A stretch of DNA of 64,000 nt from Chionis minor (lineage: Eukaryota; Chordata; Aves; Charadriiformes; Chionididae), in contig VZSF01007788.1 of NCBI GenBank assembly GCA_013398295.1, positions 646,240 to 710,239 on the forward strand, read 5' to 3'. The notes beneath the pieces were generated by a model. That model saw only the letters and a program-made list of their open reading frames with translations. It did no database searches and had not been told where the DNA came from. The translations under genes were made by a program, and so were the position numbers. Below, piece after piece: positions 46,594 through 58,442 of this stretch. Position 1 is the first letter of the stretch; every line of letters starts with the position of its first letter.

Positions 46594-49500
46594 GGCACCC
46601 CTTCTGGAGATAAAGAAGAGCTGTCAGAGTACCTCTGCTCTGCTATTCTTTCATACAATGCTATCTGAGATTCTGTTTTAGTAAAATGTACTTAATTTGA
46701 GGTCTAGGTGTTGGATTAAAAGACAGTGTCTTAAAAGATAAAGACCTCAGATTACGATCATATTCATAACCGTAACAAAAGGAAAATAATCAGGAGCTAG
46801 AAAGCAAGCATGGTTTTCAGATGTGTCTAAAAATACCGCTCTTGATTGTGTTCCTGAGAAAGCAGTGTACCTTTTAGCCCACTTTAAGGGTCAGTAGATT
46901 TTAGCTATTTCAAACCAAAGGTGGGAGTAAATTGCAAAGCAGCCTGTCCCCTAGTGAGTCAGTCATGCTGACAACTCTTATTTTTTATTTTTTCTTTCTT
47001 TAATACCAAATGTGTCTGGCGTGAGTCTTTCTGCTGACAGCAGCTGTGGCAGCATGGCACAGGGAGACGTGGTCTCTTAGGTGGAGAAGTCCCCTGTAAT
47101 TTAGAGCTGCACAGGTCAAGAACAGCATCATAAATTTCATCCAGGCATTGCTAAGAGCCTTGTGCAGGTATTGGGGCTCTGCTGTCACGCTCAGACTAAG
47201 ATACAGTGTTTGGTAAATGAGCTGCTGCAGTCCAAGCTAGCTTCTCTTACTAGATTGATTTAAGGGATGCTATAATATGGAATATATATTCTTGTGTCAG
47301 TAAATGTTTGGATACTATTAATGATGTCTATTCTGTACTTTGAGTAGGGCGAAGGCTGAGAATATCACCTACCAGTGTCTCTCCCCCTAGCCTCTCCTAA
47401 TGTAGTCGTTAAAGGACTTTCAATTATTTTAAATTTCATGACCTTCCAGCCATGTCATTTTTTGAACTCTGATGACTGTAAATAATATGCTTCCTCAAGG
47501 GAATAGCTTCAAATGTAGTCAAGAGTAAAAAGTTTGGCTGCTCACTAGTAGTTCCTTCAGGGTGGTATCTGTACAAACTTAAATGTCTGTTCAGCCTGAA
47601 ATCTGAGCTTTTGGCCTGCCTGCCAGGTCTGCTTCCGTGAAGTATGACTTGATTCTAGAATGCTCCCCTATAGCTGTGTTCTTTTATATCTCTGTAATTC
47701 AAAATGTAGCCACATGCCACTTCTCTGTCCAAGCACAGTGTGCGATTTGTGTCAGGCCAGTTATAAGAGGCTTGAATTGTAGGTTATAGATAATAGAGCC
47801 AATAGGCAGCTGCAGCTAGCCCCTTTGGAATAATAAGAAAGTTGCAGGACCATTTTGTCAGGCAAACAAGTTTTGGAGGTCTGCTCGCAACCCTGGATGC
47901 CTCTGCTATCAGGCCTTTTGTCTTCAGCGGTAATTTGAGTCAGCAGCAGGAGGATAACCTGTCAGTGCTGCTGTAACAGCATGTCTCAGATTTTGGTCAA
48001 TGTTTCATGCTGTATAATCCTTCACTGAAACAGAGATGAGATACGTGTGTGCTGATACCACAGAGAAATGGAAGAAAAATGCCAAAATGTTCTTGCTGTG
48101 GTAGAACTACAGTAACTCTGAAGTGGATAGATGGACTCTTTAATAAAACGTTAGACTTTAATAACTCAGAACTGCTGGTGAACACAGAGGACCAGACTTC
48201 AGTTTGCTTTTCCCTGGAGAAGAGGCAGGATGAAAGTATGCAGAATGTAGAAACTGTAAATAACAGGCTTGGGCTCCATCAACAGTTCTGCTCAGCACCA
48301 AAAATGACCTCAAGCAGGTGGTTATTATTTCCAAAATAATCGGTGTGCCTAATAGTTTAGAAACTCTTTGGGACAGTTACTATGGGTCCGGTGCTCAGGA
48401 GAGTGGTTATATTATTAGTTCTGCTGCTGTAGCTGAAAATCATACATTTGATTGCAGTAAAAATAATAACATGAATTGATATACAGTGAAAGATAAGCTT
48501 AGTCCCAAAAAGTGTCTAATCTAAATGTGTGCATCCCAACCAAAGCACTGATTGCTGAGTTTAACTAAAATCTTTTCTTCCAAGCCACAGACCAGCTAGG
48601 AACTAGTTAGTTGTCATAGCCTTAGATTGCCTCTGAATATAGAGTTAAAGTCATATGAAAGTATATATATAAATAAATGCCTACAATTTCATGCAAATTA
48701 TTTCTTAAACCTTATTGATAAATTCATGGTAAATTACTTCTTTTATCTGTTTTGGAATTATTTGAAGGCATAATTTCTTGTGCTTACGATCAGATCCAAT
48801 ATGGCTATACATAGTAAGTTTTTTATCTGACTCCATTAGGCTAGAATTATACCTGAGTGGTAAATTGTTGTGTACAAAAACATACCTGATAACACAAGAA
48901 CAGGTGGATATACACCTTCACAATCAAATCCGTCTTTGCCTACACATATATAGTAATGCATAAAACAGTAGATGGGGGGAGGTTTCCAGGGATTGCTCTG
49001 TTATGGGAGAGAAATAGACATGTATGAAAATTGCAGCACCATCAGTTGCTAAGATGACATAAACACCACCTCCAAATATTCAGAAAAGGAAAAACTGTTC
49101 TTCGTAGCTTTTAAAAGAACTGTCAGTTTGATGCTTAGTTGCAAGAAAAATTGTTCACCATAAATAAAGTAATAGAAACATTTTGGAGACATGGGCAAAA
49201 TAGGCCAACTCGCAGAAAGCTACTGTTTTTGACAGAAGAACTCAACCATGCAGGAGAAACTAGGACTGAGAATGCTTTTGAGAAAAACAAAGATAACTGT
49301 CAATGTATTTGCAAAAGGTAGATGATTCAGCATAGAGAAAAACTTTATTTAAAGGTTGTTCAATAATGAATATGTTTACCTTGGTCTGGAATTTATACAC
49401 AATAGAAAACAAATGAAAGAAATTAAGATTTAAGTCAGATGTTTTTATGTTTGAGTATGTATTTAATAATGTTCCGTGCTTTTTAGAAACATTTCCATTC

Positions 49501-52500
49501 CTAAGCCGCCTCTCACCATCAGTAAAAGAAAACTTTTCAGCAGAACAGAAAAAGGGATTTGCTTTGAAATCATATCTTAGAAAGGGCTTATGGTAAAAAG
49601 GAATAAATCTCTTGTTCATGCTGAGTAAAACAGGCTCATTGACTGAAACCCATCCAGTGTGGTGGATGTTTTCTGCCTTCATGTTTCTCACAGTCTTTCT
49701 CAGGTCATTTATAGAGCAATTTATGCAGTTAAAGGCTGCCTTTCAGTCCCACTCTCTGCTGAGTTCATACAGCATTTACAAGTACCCACACTTTAGCAGG
49801 ATTAAGTTTCATAAATGTCTATGATAAAATTATGGTGGATTGCAGGAAGAATATGATGTGCATCTTTTTTCCTGATTTTTCCACATTACAGGTTACTCTG
49901 TTGTTTTCTGTATGGCTCTTCTTTCAGCTGCATTTCTGTGGAGCACTCACACGTGTATTTGACTTTAAGCTTTTGAATTGCAGGGAAGTCGCTTATACAC
50001 GCGCACCTTTTCAGTTATACCTCACAGAACACAGTGGCACAGAGCCTCTGCCTTTACCTCACATTGTGCTGGGCAGTGGTCCTGCCGTATTACATGGGAT
50101 GACTCCTGCATTTAAATGCTCTGCTGAATTTAGCCTCCTGTAATCCTCTTTGCTTTAGCCTTTGACACTGGAACACCCTGTCTTTTGTTACACATGGCAA
50201 GTTGGCACATGTGCTTAATTACCTTTCAGTTCCTTGTCATCTGCCTAGCCTGATTTGCCCACATTTCTCATCCTCTTATATGTTGTGTGATTTAGGGATA
50301 AATGAGGCACTTTTTTTGTAATGCAGTTTCAGTTCTTCAGCTGGCAATGCTTTAGCAAGACTTGAGCAAGAACTGAAATTTGTAAAGCTAGCAGGCATCT
50401 TCCTTTTGTAAAACCAACTGAATTTGGGCTGTGAGATTTATTCTATGGGTAGCCTTAGAAAACACATAAATCTTTCATAAGTTTATGTTTTCTGCTATTT
50501 TTAATACCCCAAATCTGTCACATACATTATTGACTCAAAACATGTAGCAAATACCAAGTAATCAAAAGCCAGAGACAATTTATAATGCTCATGTAGACTG
50601 CAGTAGGGATAGCTAAAGTGTGTATTTGAAAAGTTAGAATTTGAAGGTGGGGGAGGAGGTTGGATGTGGCATGAAAGTTGTTCAGAAGCTGTGGCGTGGC
50701 GTTAATTGTTGAATCCACAAGAGACTAGAGAGGCTTCGTTAAAATTTCTCAGTTTGTGTGAAGGAATGCAATTTCAAAGTAATTTCGTGAATTCAGTTAA
50801 AAATGTTAAATTGAAAGCAATAGTGCATTGCAAAAGGTTTTGTGTAAAATATACCAAATTGATGTATTGAAGTTACACGAATTAAGAGAGGATATTGAAG
50901 GAAAATTGGAAACATCAGCACTGCACCTAATTAAGTGAATAACTGTTATAGTAAATGTGTGTAATATTTTATTAATTAAATATGAACTTAAATTTAAAAC
51001 CAGTCCTTTCAGTGTGACTGTCGGCAGTAGATATTTGTCAACAGTAAGCCAACAAAAGTAACCTGATGGAAATAGTACGTTACCCTCTGTAATAGGCGAT
51101 AATTCCCAGTAGGACTGCCCTGAATACTCAAGGGAAGATTATGATAGATATCCTTTGTTTTTAGCTTCTAGCTCATCGTGCTGTCTGAGCATCATTACAT
51201 ATAGTTAATAGTTTCTTAGACTTTGATCCTACGAGAAAGGATCCCGTTTTATTCATCCATTATTTTAATCATTACTGCTACATTTTAAGAACATACTGGA
51301 TAGGTCAGCATTATATAAAAAGTTAAAAGAACACATTCACCAAGCAACAGATACCCTTTTAATAAAGGGTATATTCCAGCATTGTGATGTTCTTTTAGGT
51401 TTCTTTTAAGTTATCTTTAACTACACTCGTAAATTCTTGTTAAATGATAATTTTTCTGAAAGCCTTATCAATTAGGGGAGCTCCCTAGCCATTGCTTTCA
51501 GGTTAAATGCAAGACTGTAGAGGCTTCACAGCGAAGGTGTTCAAAAGAGCTATACTTCAGCCAACACTTTCTGCCCACATTAAACAACTATTGTCTATAC
51601 ATTGCTTCATTTGTGTTACTAGAATCTCATTACTGTAGTATTAAACCCTTATGAACTACATTGTTTTAGCTAATGCCAAGACAAGGCTTGTTCAGCATTT
51701 ACAAATAACAGTTCATGTGATTGTTTCATGTTCCACATTTTGGAACAGATAGTGTGCAACTGCTGGTAGGAATCTGAGTGTTGGAGCTGGTGGCTCTGGA
51801 GTTTAGTTATTAAATGTGTAGTAGCACTAACATAGATCCCTGTTATTCTTGGACTACTGTATATGGCATTCACTGATTGTCAAGTAGACCTGACGTAATG
51901 AAAGAGGTCTTGATGGTTTTTAGCTAAGAAATTGCTAACCAGTTTCACAGTTAGCAGGGGAATCCCTCATTCTCTTAAATATACAAGTCTTTGATGTAGA
52001 AAACACATTTCTTAATAATTTGTGTAAACTCTAGGGTTGTGCCGTCCCAGTACTGACTGGGTTGAAGTCCTGATATTGTAGTTATATGTCACTAGGCATA
52101 ATAAAAATATTAAAATGCAATTCATGTGGAAGGAAAACATTATCCTAATTTAAACCAACTTGTTAGCACTAGCATTGACCTTCTCAGCAGATGAATTATT
52201 GTGGACATCAGAAGGTGGAAGTAACTACTGTCATCTTTGATAAGCAGAGTGCAGACTGTAGAAATAAAGCTGTCATGAACTTCACATAAATTGGAATGCA
52301 TCCACACGATCCTTGAAGAATGATCAGTGTCAGAAAGCTGACATCTGAGAATCCAGTGCCTACTGGATTTGTTATTCAGTCCTTTCATTTTGTCAGTCTG
52401 ATAATGAAACGTTTCTTGTCTTTGCAAGGCTTCTTTGCCTAAAGTGGCAGAAAAAATTACAGAAGAATAATGCCCCTCATATGAGTTATCTTCTGACGTA

Positions 52501-53037
52501 AATTCTGTGTGCTTAAGTGTAAGATTTATGAGTGACTTAAAATATGAACACATAATATTCCCAAAGTACATGCTTGGGCATAGGGTGTCCTAACTTTTCC
52601 TCAGCGGGGGTTCAGCCCTTCCTTTATCTGGAAGGCGCTGCTAATACCATCTAGTCTTCACAGTGATAATCAGATAAATTAAATGTACTTATATTTTGAG
52701 CTGGATTAGTTAAACTGCATTGAACTGTGGGTGGATTCCCATTCAGAATCAAAATAGCCTTTGTTCCGTGTAGCCTATTTAACTTCCAAAACAAAATAAA
52801 GCAAATGGAATTAAAACTAGTTCAATTCAGTGAAGTATGCCTTCATATGGGTTCAGTGTAATTTTACCAATCTACACTGCATTCACAGCTTGAATTCAGA
52901 ATTAGTTTGCCTTAAAACCAGGAGAATATAAGCAGAAGTAGACTGGGGAGATTTTACTAGCTGATGAACACTGAACCTGCCCACCTTAGATGTTGAGTAA
53001 GCTAAAGGTTCTTTGAACAAAACATGGACAAATGATA

Positions 53038-53179
53038 CTTTTTTCTTCTTTTTTCCCCCTTCCCCTTTTTCCCCTTCCCTTTTTTCCCCTTCCTCCTTTC
53101 CTCCTTTCCCCTTGTCCCCTTTTTTCCCCCTTTTTCCTTTTTTTTCTTTTTGTGGTGGTTTTTTTTTTTTTTTCCCCTT
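53038..53179 (+). repeat. Polypyrimidine tract (T/C)n
   Basis: About 140 bp of almost pure T and C, interrupted only by a single G near 53,114 and a GTGGTGG island at 53,152-53,158. Runs of four to six C alternate with T runs. The minus-strand frame of basic Lys/Arg/Gly/Glu residues it yields is an artefact of the purine strand. Confidence 0.92.
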
Positions 53180-54342
53180 CTGGGATCTCTAACAATCAAA
53201 GCACAGCTCGAGGGCCAGGGAGGAGTTCTGCATCGGACATAGCATACCCAAATTTCTGTACTACATTCTCTGGCATAACTTCACTTAGCAGGGACATTTT
53301 TTACAGAATAAGTTTATTAAAAATGATGCCTTCTTTAGCAAGGCAAGGTTGGTAACGAAAGGGAATGTTCTGTATCAGAGTGGTACATACGGGGGAAATA
53401 AAGGCAAGCAAGATGTGGGAAAACTCATTATAAATTACCAGTACTGGTGCTGGAAAGAGTTCTGTGCCACCTAGGACCACTGTGTTGTTTGTGTACCTCA
53501 GTCACTTGGGCACTTTTGAAAACAAACTCGAAATGACTGTGGTACTTGTTTGAGCAAAGCCAAATTGCTACTGTTCTGTATTCTTTCCATCAGTAATTTA
53601 TATTAATATTCTACATCAATTTAAGAGGAAAAGATGTGCCTGAAAAGTTATTTGTGTCCTTGAATGTAATTGACTGTGAGTGTTCCATAATTTACAGTAA
53701 TACAAGATACTGTTGATGTCTCTCAGGATATTTTATCCCCAGCCAGTCAAGATTTTTTAACTCTGAGCTGCTTGGAATGATATCATTAATCTAACTAGGT
53801 GACTGCAATATGCTGGGTAATCCTGTGTGATGAAGAGCTGCTGCAGTCCTTTGAGATGGGTGGCAAGAGCGTTTTATACAGGATAATAGAGTGTCTGGAA
53901 AGGAGTAGTAATGATACAGCTGAGAAGTAGCAGGTGTGAAGAATAGCTTTTCTAAAACACAGGCTTAGTCAGAGCTCTGCAGATGCATTTGTCAGTTTTT
54001 CTCTATTTCCTTATTCTGTGATTTGGTGAAGGATTCACTATGGCTCTTGGGCCTTTAGCGGTGCATCAGAACAGAAAAGAAACTTGGTCGCAATTGATCT
54101 GTACGACTGGCATAGCGTTTCCAAACCCAGAATATCCCCCACAAAAAAAAGGTATGCCTTCAGTTCCTCATTTTGTCCGTGATTCCAAGACTATGGAATC
54201 TGTGTCTACTGTGATAGTTACCTGGTCACAGGTATCACTGCCCTCAGATAAATCCTCCCTGTAGGCAGGTGGGCAGATGTTGCAAACATGCAGCATGTCC
54301 TTGTTTACATAGAGGGAAAGCAAGAGTGGTAAAAATCACAGT

Positions 54343-54666
54343 TTATTCCAGCATATGAGAGTTTGTTCTTCTGAGATTAAGAAACTGGCTGATCTTTGTG
54401 ACCTCGTCGAAAGGCCGTGTCCCTTTTGACTTCAGTAAGATGAAGCATATGAGCAGAGCCTGTTCACACACAGACTGCAGGATCAGAACATCAGAGGCAA
54501 GCTCTTTATCAAAGGGGGAAACCTCACCACATTTAAATGAAAGGAATTTTGCCAGGCTTTCAGGCGGTGACCTTACTGTGACTCCAAATGCCATGAGTTT
54601 CTGGTATCTTGGAAACCACATCATTACCATGTTTTGTTGATCTGGGATTATTAACAGTGTCCTCAT
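54343..54666 (-). other. Unidentified antisense open frame (107 codons)
   Basis: An ATG-started minus-strand frame ends 19 bp before BANK1 exon 4. It is richer in GC and CpG than its surroundings and encodes an ordinary-looking protein mix (for example C-G-E-V-S-P-F-D-K-E-L-A-S-D-V-L-I-L, then F-D-E-V-T-K-I-S-Q-F-L-N-L-R-R). An in-frame TAA lies upstream of the ATG, and an AATAAA overlaps the stop. The plus strand is also open for 80 codons, so composition alone may explain both. I do not recognise a family. It could be a retrocopy fragment, part of an old repeat, or chance. Confidence 0.25.
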
Positions 54667-54685
54667 TCCACGTTATTTATTTCAG

Positions 54686-54828
54686 ATCACCAGCCTGATG
54701 TTAACTTGGCAGATGTCAGAACAGCATCAGATAAAACAGACCTCAATTTTAAAACAGAGGTACTTTCTGAAACATTAGAAGCTAATGAGCAGTCGGTATT
54801 GGTGCTTCCAAGAAGAATATCATGTGAG
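54686..54828 (+). CDS. BANK1: BANK1 exon 4, linker and start of DBB
   Basis: A 143-bp exon (phase 1 to 0) reads D-H-Q-P-D-V-N-L-A-D-V-R-T and ends V-L-V-L-P-R-R-I-S-C-E. The end aligns with mammalian BANK1 A-V-V-L-P-T-E-I-P-C-E, the first strand of the DBB domain; the acidic/serine-rich first half is the variable linker. The acceptor is TTATTTATTTCAG and the donor GAG|GTAAGG. The frame is closed in both other phases, and the junctions give E-N-P-G-E into exon 5. Confidence 0.93.
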
Positions 54829-55976
54829 GTAAGGTTTTTGGATGCTAAAATCTTTGGGATAACAGTCAATGTTCTTCTCCTCTTCCTGCTGCAGTCTCAT
54901 TCATACTGTAACAGTTCTGAAAACAAATAGCAGATTAGGGGCCAAAATGAGAGTGCATGGGAACTGCAGTGGGATTTATTTTGCCTTTGCGTCACATCCA
55001 CACTGCAGCCAAAGGATTTGCAAATAAAATAGTTTTGAGACAGCCTCTGAGGGATTTTATCTCTATTAGAATTATTTGGCAGCTTGGGTAGAGATATTGC
55101 TGTCATGTGGACGTTGTAATTTAGAGGGACCATGTAGTCAGGTACTTCTTGAGAGATATGGAGTGTCTCTTGGCAAGAATCCATGATGAGTATGTGGGTA
55201 CGTGCTTATATGCCCATACTAAATGAGTTAGACAGTAAGTTCTTGTCTAATTTTAAATAAAATCCAAAGTATTTATATATACATATCTGCATACATATCT
55301 GATGGACAAAAATGTTCATATGTGGTTTTTGTTAATCAGAGTTGCTGTGAGAAAATACGTGAAAATATAAACAGTGCAATATCCAGCACTGCATTCCTTT
55401 ATATAAGCGAGTGGCCACGGTCAGATATGGAGGTCGCAGTGTACATGGAATGTCACATATTTTGCTTGCTGTCTTTCAAAGATGACTTACACACATTATT
55501 TCTTTGTTGAGATCAGTATAGTTTTAAGGGAGTGTAACATTCCCTCTGGTTCAGAAGGCAGTAGAGGGGTATTGTCTCACGTTACCTGCTGCTTCTGACT
55601 TACTCTACTGTCAGTTCACTATAAGAGTTTAAGTCAGTCTCAGGTATTTTAGGTTCTCCTTATTAGGCTGAATGTCATTCTTCTAGACTATAAAGTAGAA
55701 TGGTCTTAGGAAGTGTAACAATTCACCTACTCATGCATTTAAAATAGTGTTTTAAAATATTGTTAGATAAGCTGAATTTAAAATACTACATTAATTGTGT
55801 CATTTAGGTCAGTAAAATACTGAAGGATAACACTGAGATGGCATCATGTTTTGGTATTATGGTTTTTTTATATGAAGCTGTTTGTAAAGGAGCTTTCAAC
55901 TTATGTTTTCATTTGCATTTTATACTTTCAGCATAACTTTCTGAAGGACTAATGGGAACATATTTTAATTTTATAG
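54829..55976 (+). other. BANK1: BANK1 intron 4 (1,148 bp)
   Basis: The donor is GTAAGG and the acceptor TTTTAATTTTATAG. AT-rich; I see no repeat or gene inside. Confidence 0.85.
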
Positions 55977-56115
55977 AACCCTGGTGAAATATTCATTTTG
56001 TTGAAAGATGAAATAGATGATGAAACTTTAGAAATTGAATTCATAGCAGATAATCAACAAATTAGGACACAGCCAGCCTCTTGGAATAAGAAGGTCAAGT
56101 ACATGAAAGCCTTAG
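55977..56115 (+). CDS. BANK1: BANK1 exon 5, DBB core
   Basis: A 139-bp exon (phase 0 to 1) encodes N-P-G-E-I-F-I-L-L-K-D-E-I, then L-E-I-E-F, Q-I-R-T-Q-P-A-S-W-N-K-K-V and Y-M-K-A-L. It aligns directly to the mammalian BANK1 DBB core (N-P-G-E-I-F-I-I-L-R-D-E-V, I-R-T-R-P-A-L-W-N-K-K-V, M-K-A-L). The DBB domain adopts an Ig/IPT-like fold and mediates self-association in the Dof/BCAP/BANK family. The donor is TAG|GTAAGA. Confidence 0.96.
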
Positions 56116-58057
56116 GTAAGAAAGCATTCTTTACCATTAAGTAAACAGAAAATTTTGGACTCCCTTTACTTTTTCTGATAAGCATTTCACTTCCCACTAT
56201 TTTGTAGGTGTTTCCTGTGCACGGGTTTTGCACACAGAGCATTTATTAATAATGCAGAGAAGCAAGGCCTTCTGATTTATGGGAAACTAGGTTCTTGTTT
56301 TTCTGTGGTTAAATGGCAGATGGCAGTCTTAAAATGTCATTGATTAGTCACAGATTAACATTGTTCAAAATCACTGCCTTAAAATGCAAAGCTAATTTTC
56401 TTTTCTTATTACTCTTACTAAAATGTTTCATTTTATATTTAATGCGGTAAATTTAGGTATACTGCTCTCTATAATTCTTACTGACACAGGAAATAATTTC
56501 TTTTCTTTGTTCATGTCCATGCCATTTCTCTGTATCACTAAGCTCTGCTGGTTTCTCATGATTTTTTCAACTGCTCTATCCGTAACTAGTTGCCAACAGT
56601 TTCAACTAGTTAACAACAGTTTCTCTTAAGAGATCTGTAGAGATTTAACGGCCACACCTATCCCTACTCAGTGGATGTGAGTTAAGAATTAAAAAAAATT
56701 TCACCTAAGTATTCAGAGTGTAGCTTGCTACCCACTGCATGCTGTGAATTCCCAAAGGAACTTATATAATATTTTACTCTAAAACCATTGCAATATAACA
56801 TTAGATTAGGAAGAAATACAGAGAGATGCTAATATTTTCAACAGTGGCTTCTTGGAGCTGCATTTGGGTAATTCTGTGGCTTGTTTGTCATCCTGAACAC
56901 TGTCCTGAGACAATGGCCCCATGCGGCCTGAGAGTTCTTTATCACTGTGATAGTGCACAGAGTTTGTTTTTAGAAACCTGATTGGGAATTACATGACCAA
57001 CAGGAAACTTTCATCTGTAACTGGTTTGCAGAGAAGGAGAGCTGAAATCATCATACACAGATCTTAAAAGAGTCTTCCAGAATTATTCTGTGAGAACATT
57101 GTTGGTCACAGGAAGATTTCTATAGTGAGCGAAGAAATAAAATATGAACAGTAAATGAAATATTATGAAAAATTCAGCAGAGTGGTGCAGCCTAAGTTTA
57201 ATTTTGTTTCTTCTGTCATTTGTATTTAATCCTTCTCTCTGTAGGCTTTTTTCCATTTCAAAATCTGGAAAAGTTGGAAGTTTGGGAGTACCCTTTTTTA
57301 AAAAAAAAACAAAACCAAAACATTTTTCTGCTGGCCCTGTTACTCTTCTCCATTTTCAGGGTTGCCCATTTTTATCGCTCTTTTGTAGGCAAAGTTAGAA
57401 TTTTAAGACAACTGTGCCAGTGCTGGTATGGTACAGCAGGATGTCTGCCACAATGAATACTAATGAATTATAAAATGTGCTCATAAAGAGGGCTCATGCT
57501 GCATACACAGAGCAAGTCATACTTAAGTGACAGACTGTACAAATGCCTCTTTCCTTTGCTTTTGCTAGGTAAACAACTGGAATGGAAGCAATTATACTGC
57601 AATTTCTGCAGCCTAGTTCAAATCCAATTTTGAGAACCTTGCCTGCAATTAAGAAAAATGTTTCAAAAGATGAATAGCAATTATACTATTTGTAATAAAT
57701 GAACTTTTCCTTAATTTGTAGGCATAAGGGAGCTGATTATAGGTCATCTGTCTATCAAAAGGAAGTTGGAAATTTGAAGCATACTGTTTTCATCTCCTTT
57801 CTAACATGAAGCAATACAATAGCTTTGTTTTACATAGATTTACAGATAACGTATTTTCTTTTGTCAGCTTTTTAATGTTACACTGAAAGACTTGGATAAA
57901 AAACTGACTACACTGAATCATCTCTGAAATGCAAATCCAGTTCGTTGACTCTATCCATTTTCTGTGATATTTTTCTGTTATTTTACTGATTCCCTGAGAC
58001 CTCTGGTCTGGGATTGTAAAATATTTTCAGCTACTGTTCTGATTTGTGTTTTATAAG
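56116..58057 (+). other. BANK1: BANK1 intron 5 (1,942 bp)
   Basis: The donor is GTAAGA and the acceptor TTGTGTTTTATAAG. Apart from a short A-rich run near 57,300 I see nothing that can be named. Confidence 0.85.
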
Positions 58058-58200
58058 ATTTTCCTGCTGGCCCTGTATATGTAAATGTCTACTGTGGGGG
58101 AGTCATTAAGACCACAGCGCAGATCGAGTACTATACTGCACTAGAGGAGATAGAGCACATTTTTAAGAAAATCGCTGACCCAATAGCTTTTACTTGTCAG
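58058..58200 (+). CDS. BANK1: BANK1 exon 6, end of DBB
   Basis: A 143-bp exon (phase 1 to 0) encodes D-F-P-A-G-P-V-Y-V-N-V-Y-C-G-G, the last DBB strands, then I-E-Y-Y-T-A-L-E-E-I-E-H-I-F and A-D-P-I-A-F-T-C-Q. The first part matches BANK1 F-P-A-G-S-V-H-V-N-V-Y-C-D-G. The second half, with Y-Y-T and the helix to C-Q, resembles PIK3AP1 (Y-Y-T-D-M-E-E-I, E-F-M-C-Q) more than mammalian BANK1, suggesting the bird protein keeps the ancestral form here. The donor is CAG|GTAAGT. The next exon (ankyrin region) is not in the window. Confidence 0.95.
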
Positions 58201-58402
58201 GTAAGTTGAATTCTGCATTTTTAATAAAAAACCCAGAATGTAAGTACCAATATGAGCTAAGAGATAATGCACTGTTCTGTAAAGACTTCTTTTGATTGCA
58301 TAGTGATGAATAGTGGCTCAATAATAGGCTCAGCATTAGAGAGGCCTGTCTTTGAGATGTCTAGTTGTAAGCAAGTCAGGCAAGTGAAAATAAATTTTCT
58401 CC

Positions 58403-58442
58403 TTTTTTTTGGTTGGTTGGTTTGTTTGTTTGTTTTTGTTTG
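58403..58442 (+). repeat. T-run with (GGTT)n / (TTTG)n
   Basis: A T8 run is followed by GGTTGGTTGG and several TTTG units. Simple sequence in intron 6. Confidence 0.85.

Larger units (their letters stand above)
42801..54685 (+). other. BANK1: BANK1 intron 3 (about 11.9 kb)
   Basis: The donor is GTGAGT and the acceptor TTATTTATTTCAG. It contains the plus-strand CR1 at 44,409-45,143, a poly-A run at 46,578-46,593, a polypyrimidine tract at 53,038-53,179 and an unexplained minus-strand open frame at 54,343-54,666. Two 143-codon minus-strand frames (49,260-49,691 and 52,140-52,571) have no recognisable features. The remaining DNA shows nothing I can name. Confidence 0.8.

Noticed and set aside
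49260..49691. Minus-strand frame of 143 codons in BANK1 intron 3
   Set aside because: No recognisable domain, Phe/Asn/Lys-rich as expected from AT-rich DNA, no promoter or splice context. Chance is likely.
52140..52571. Minus-strand frame of 143 codons in BANK1 intron 3
   Set aside because: No family resemblance and no supporting signals. Not strong enough to annotate.
53002..53199. Minus-strand Lys/Arg/Gly/Glu-rich frames resembling a basic low-complexity protein
   Set aside because: Pure translation of the polypurine strand of a simple repeat.
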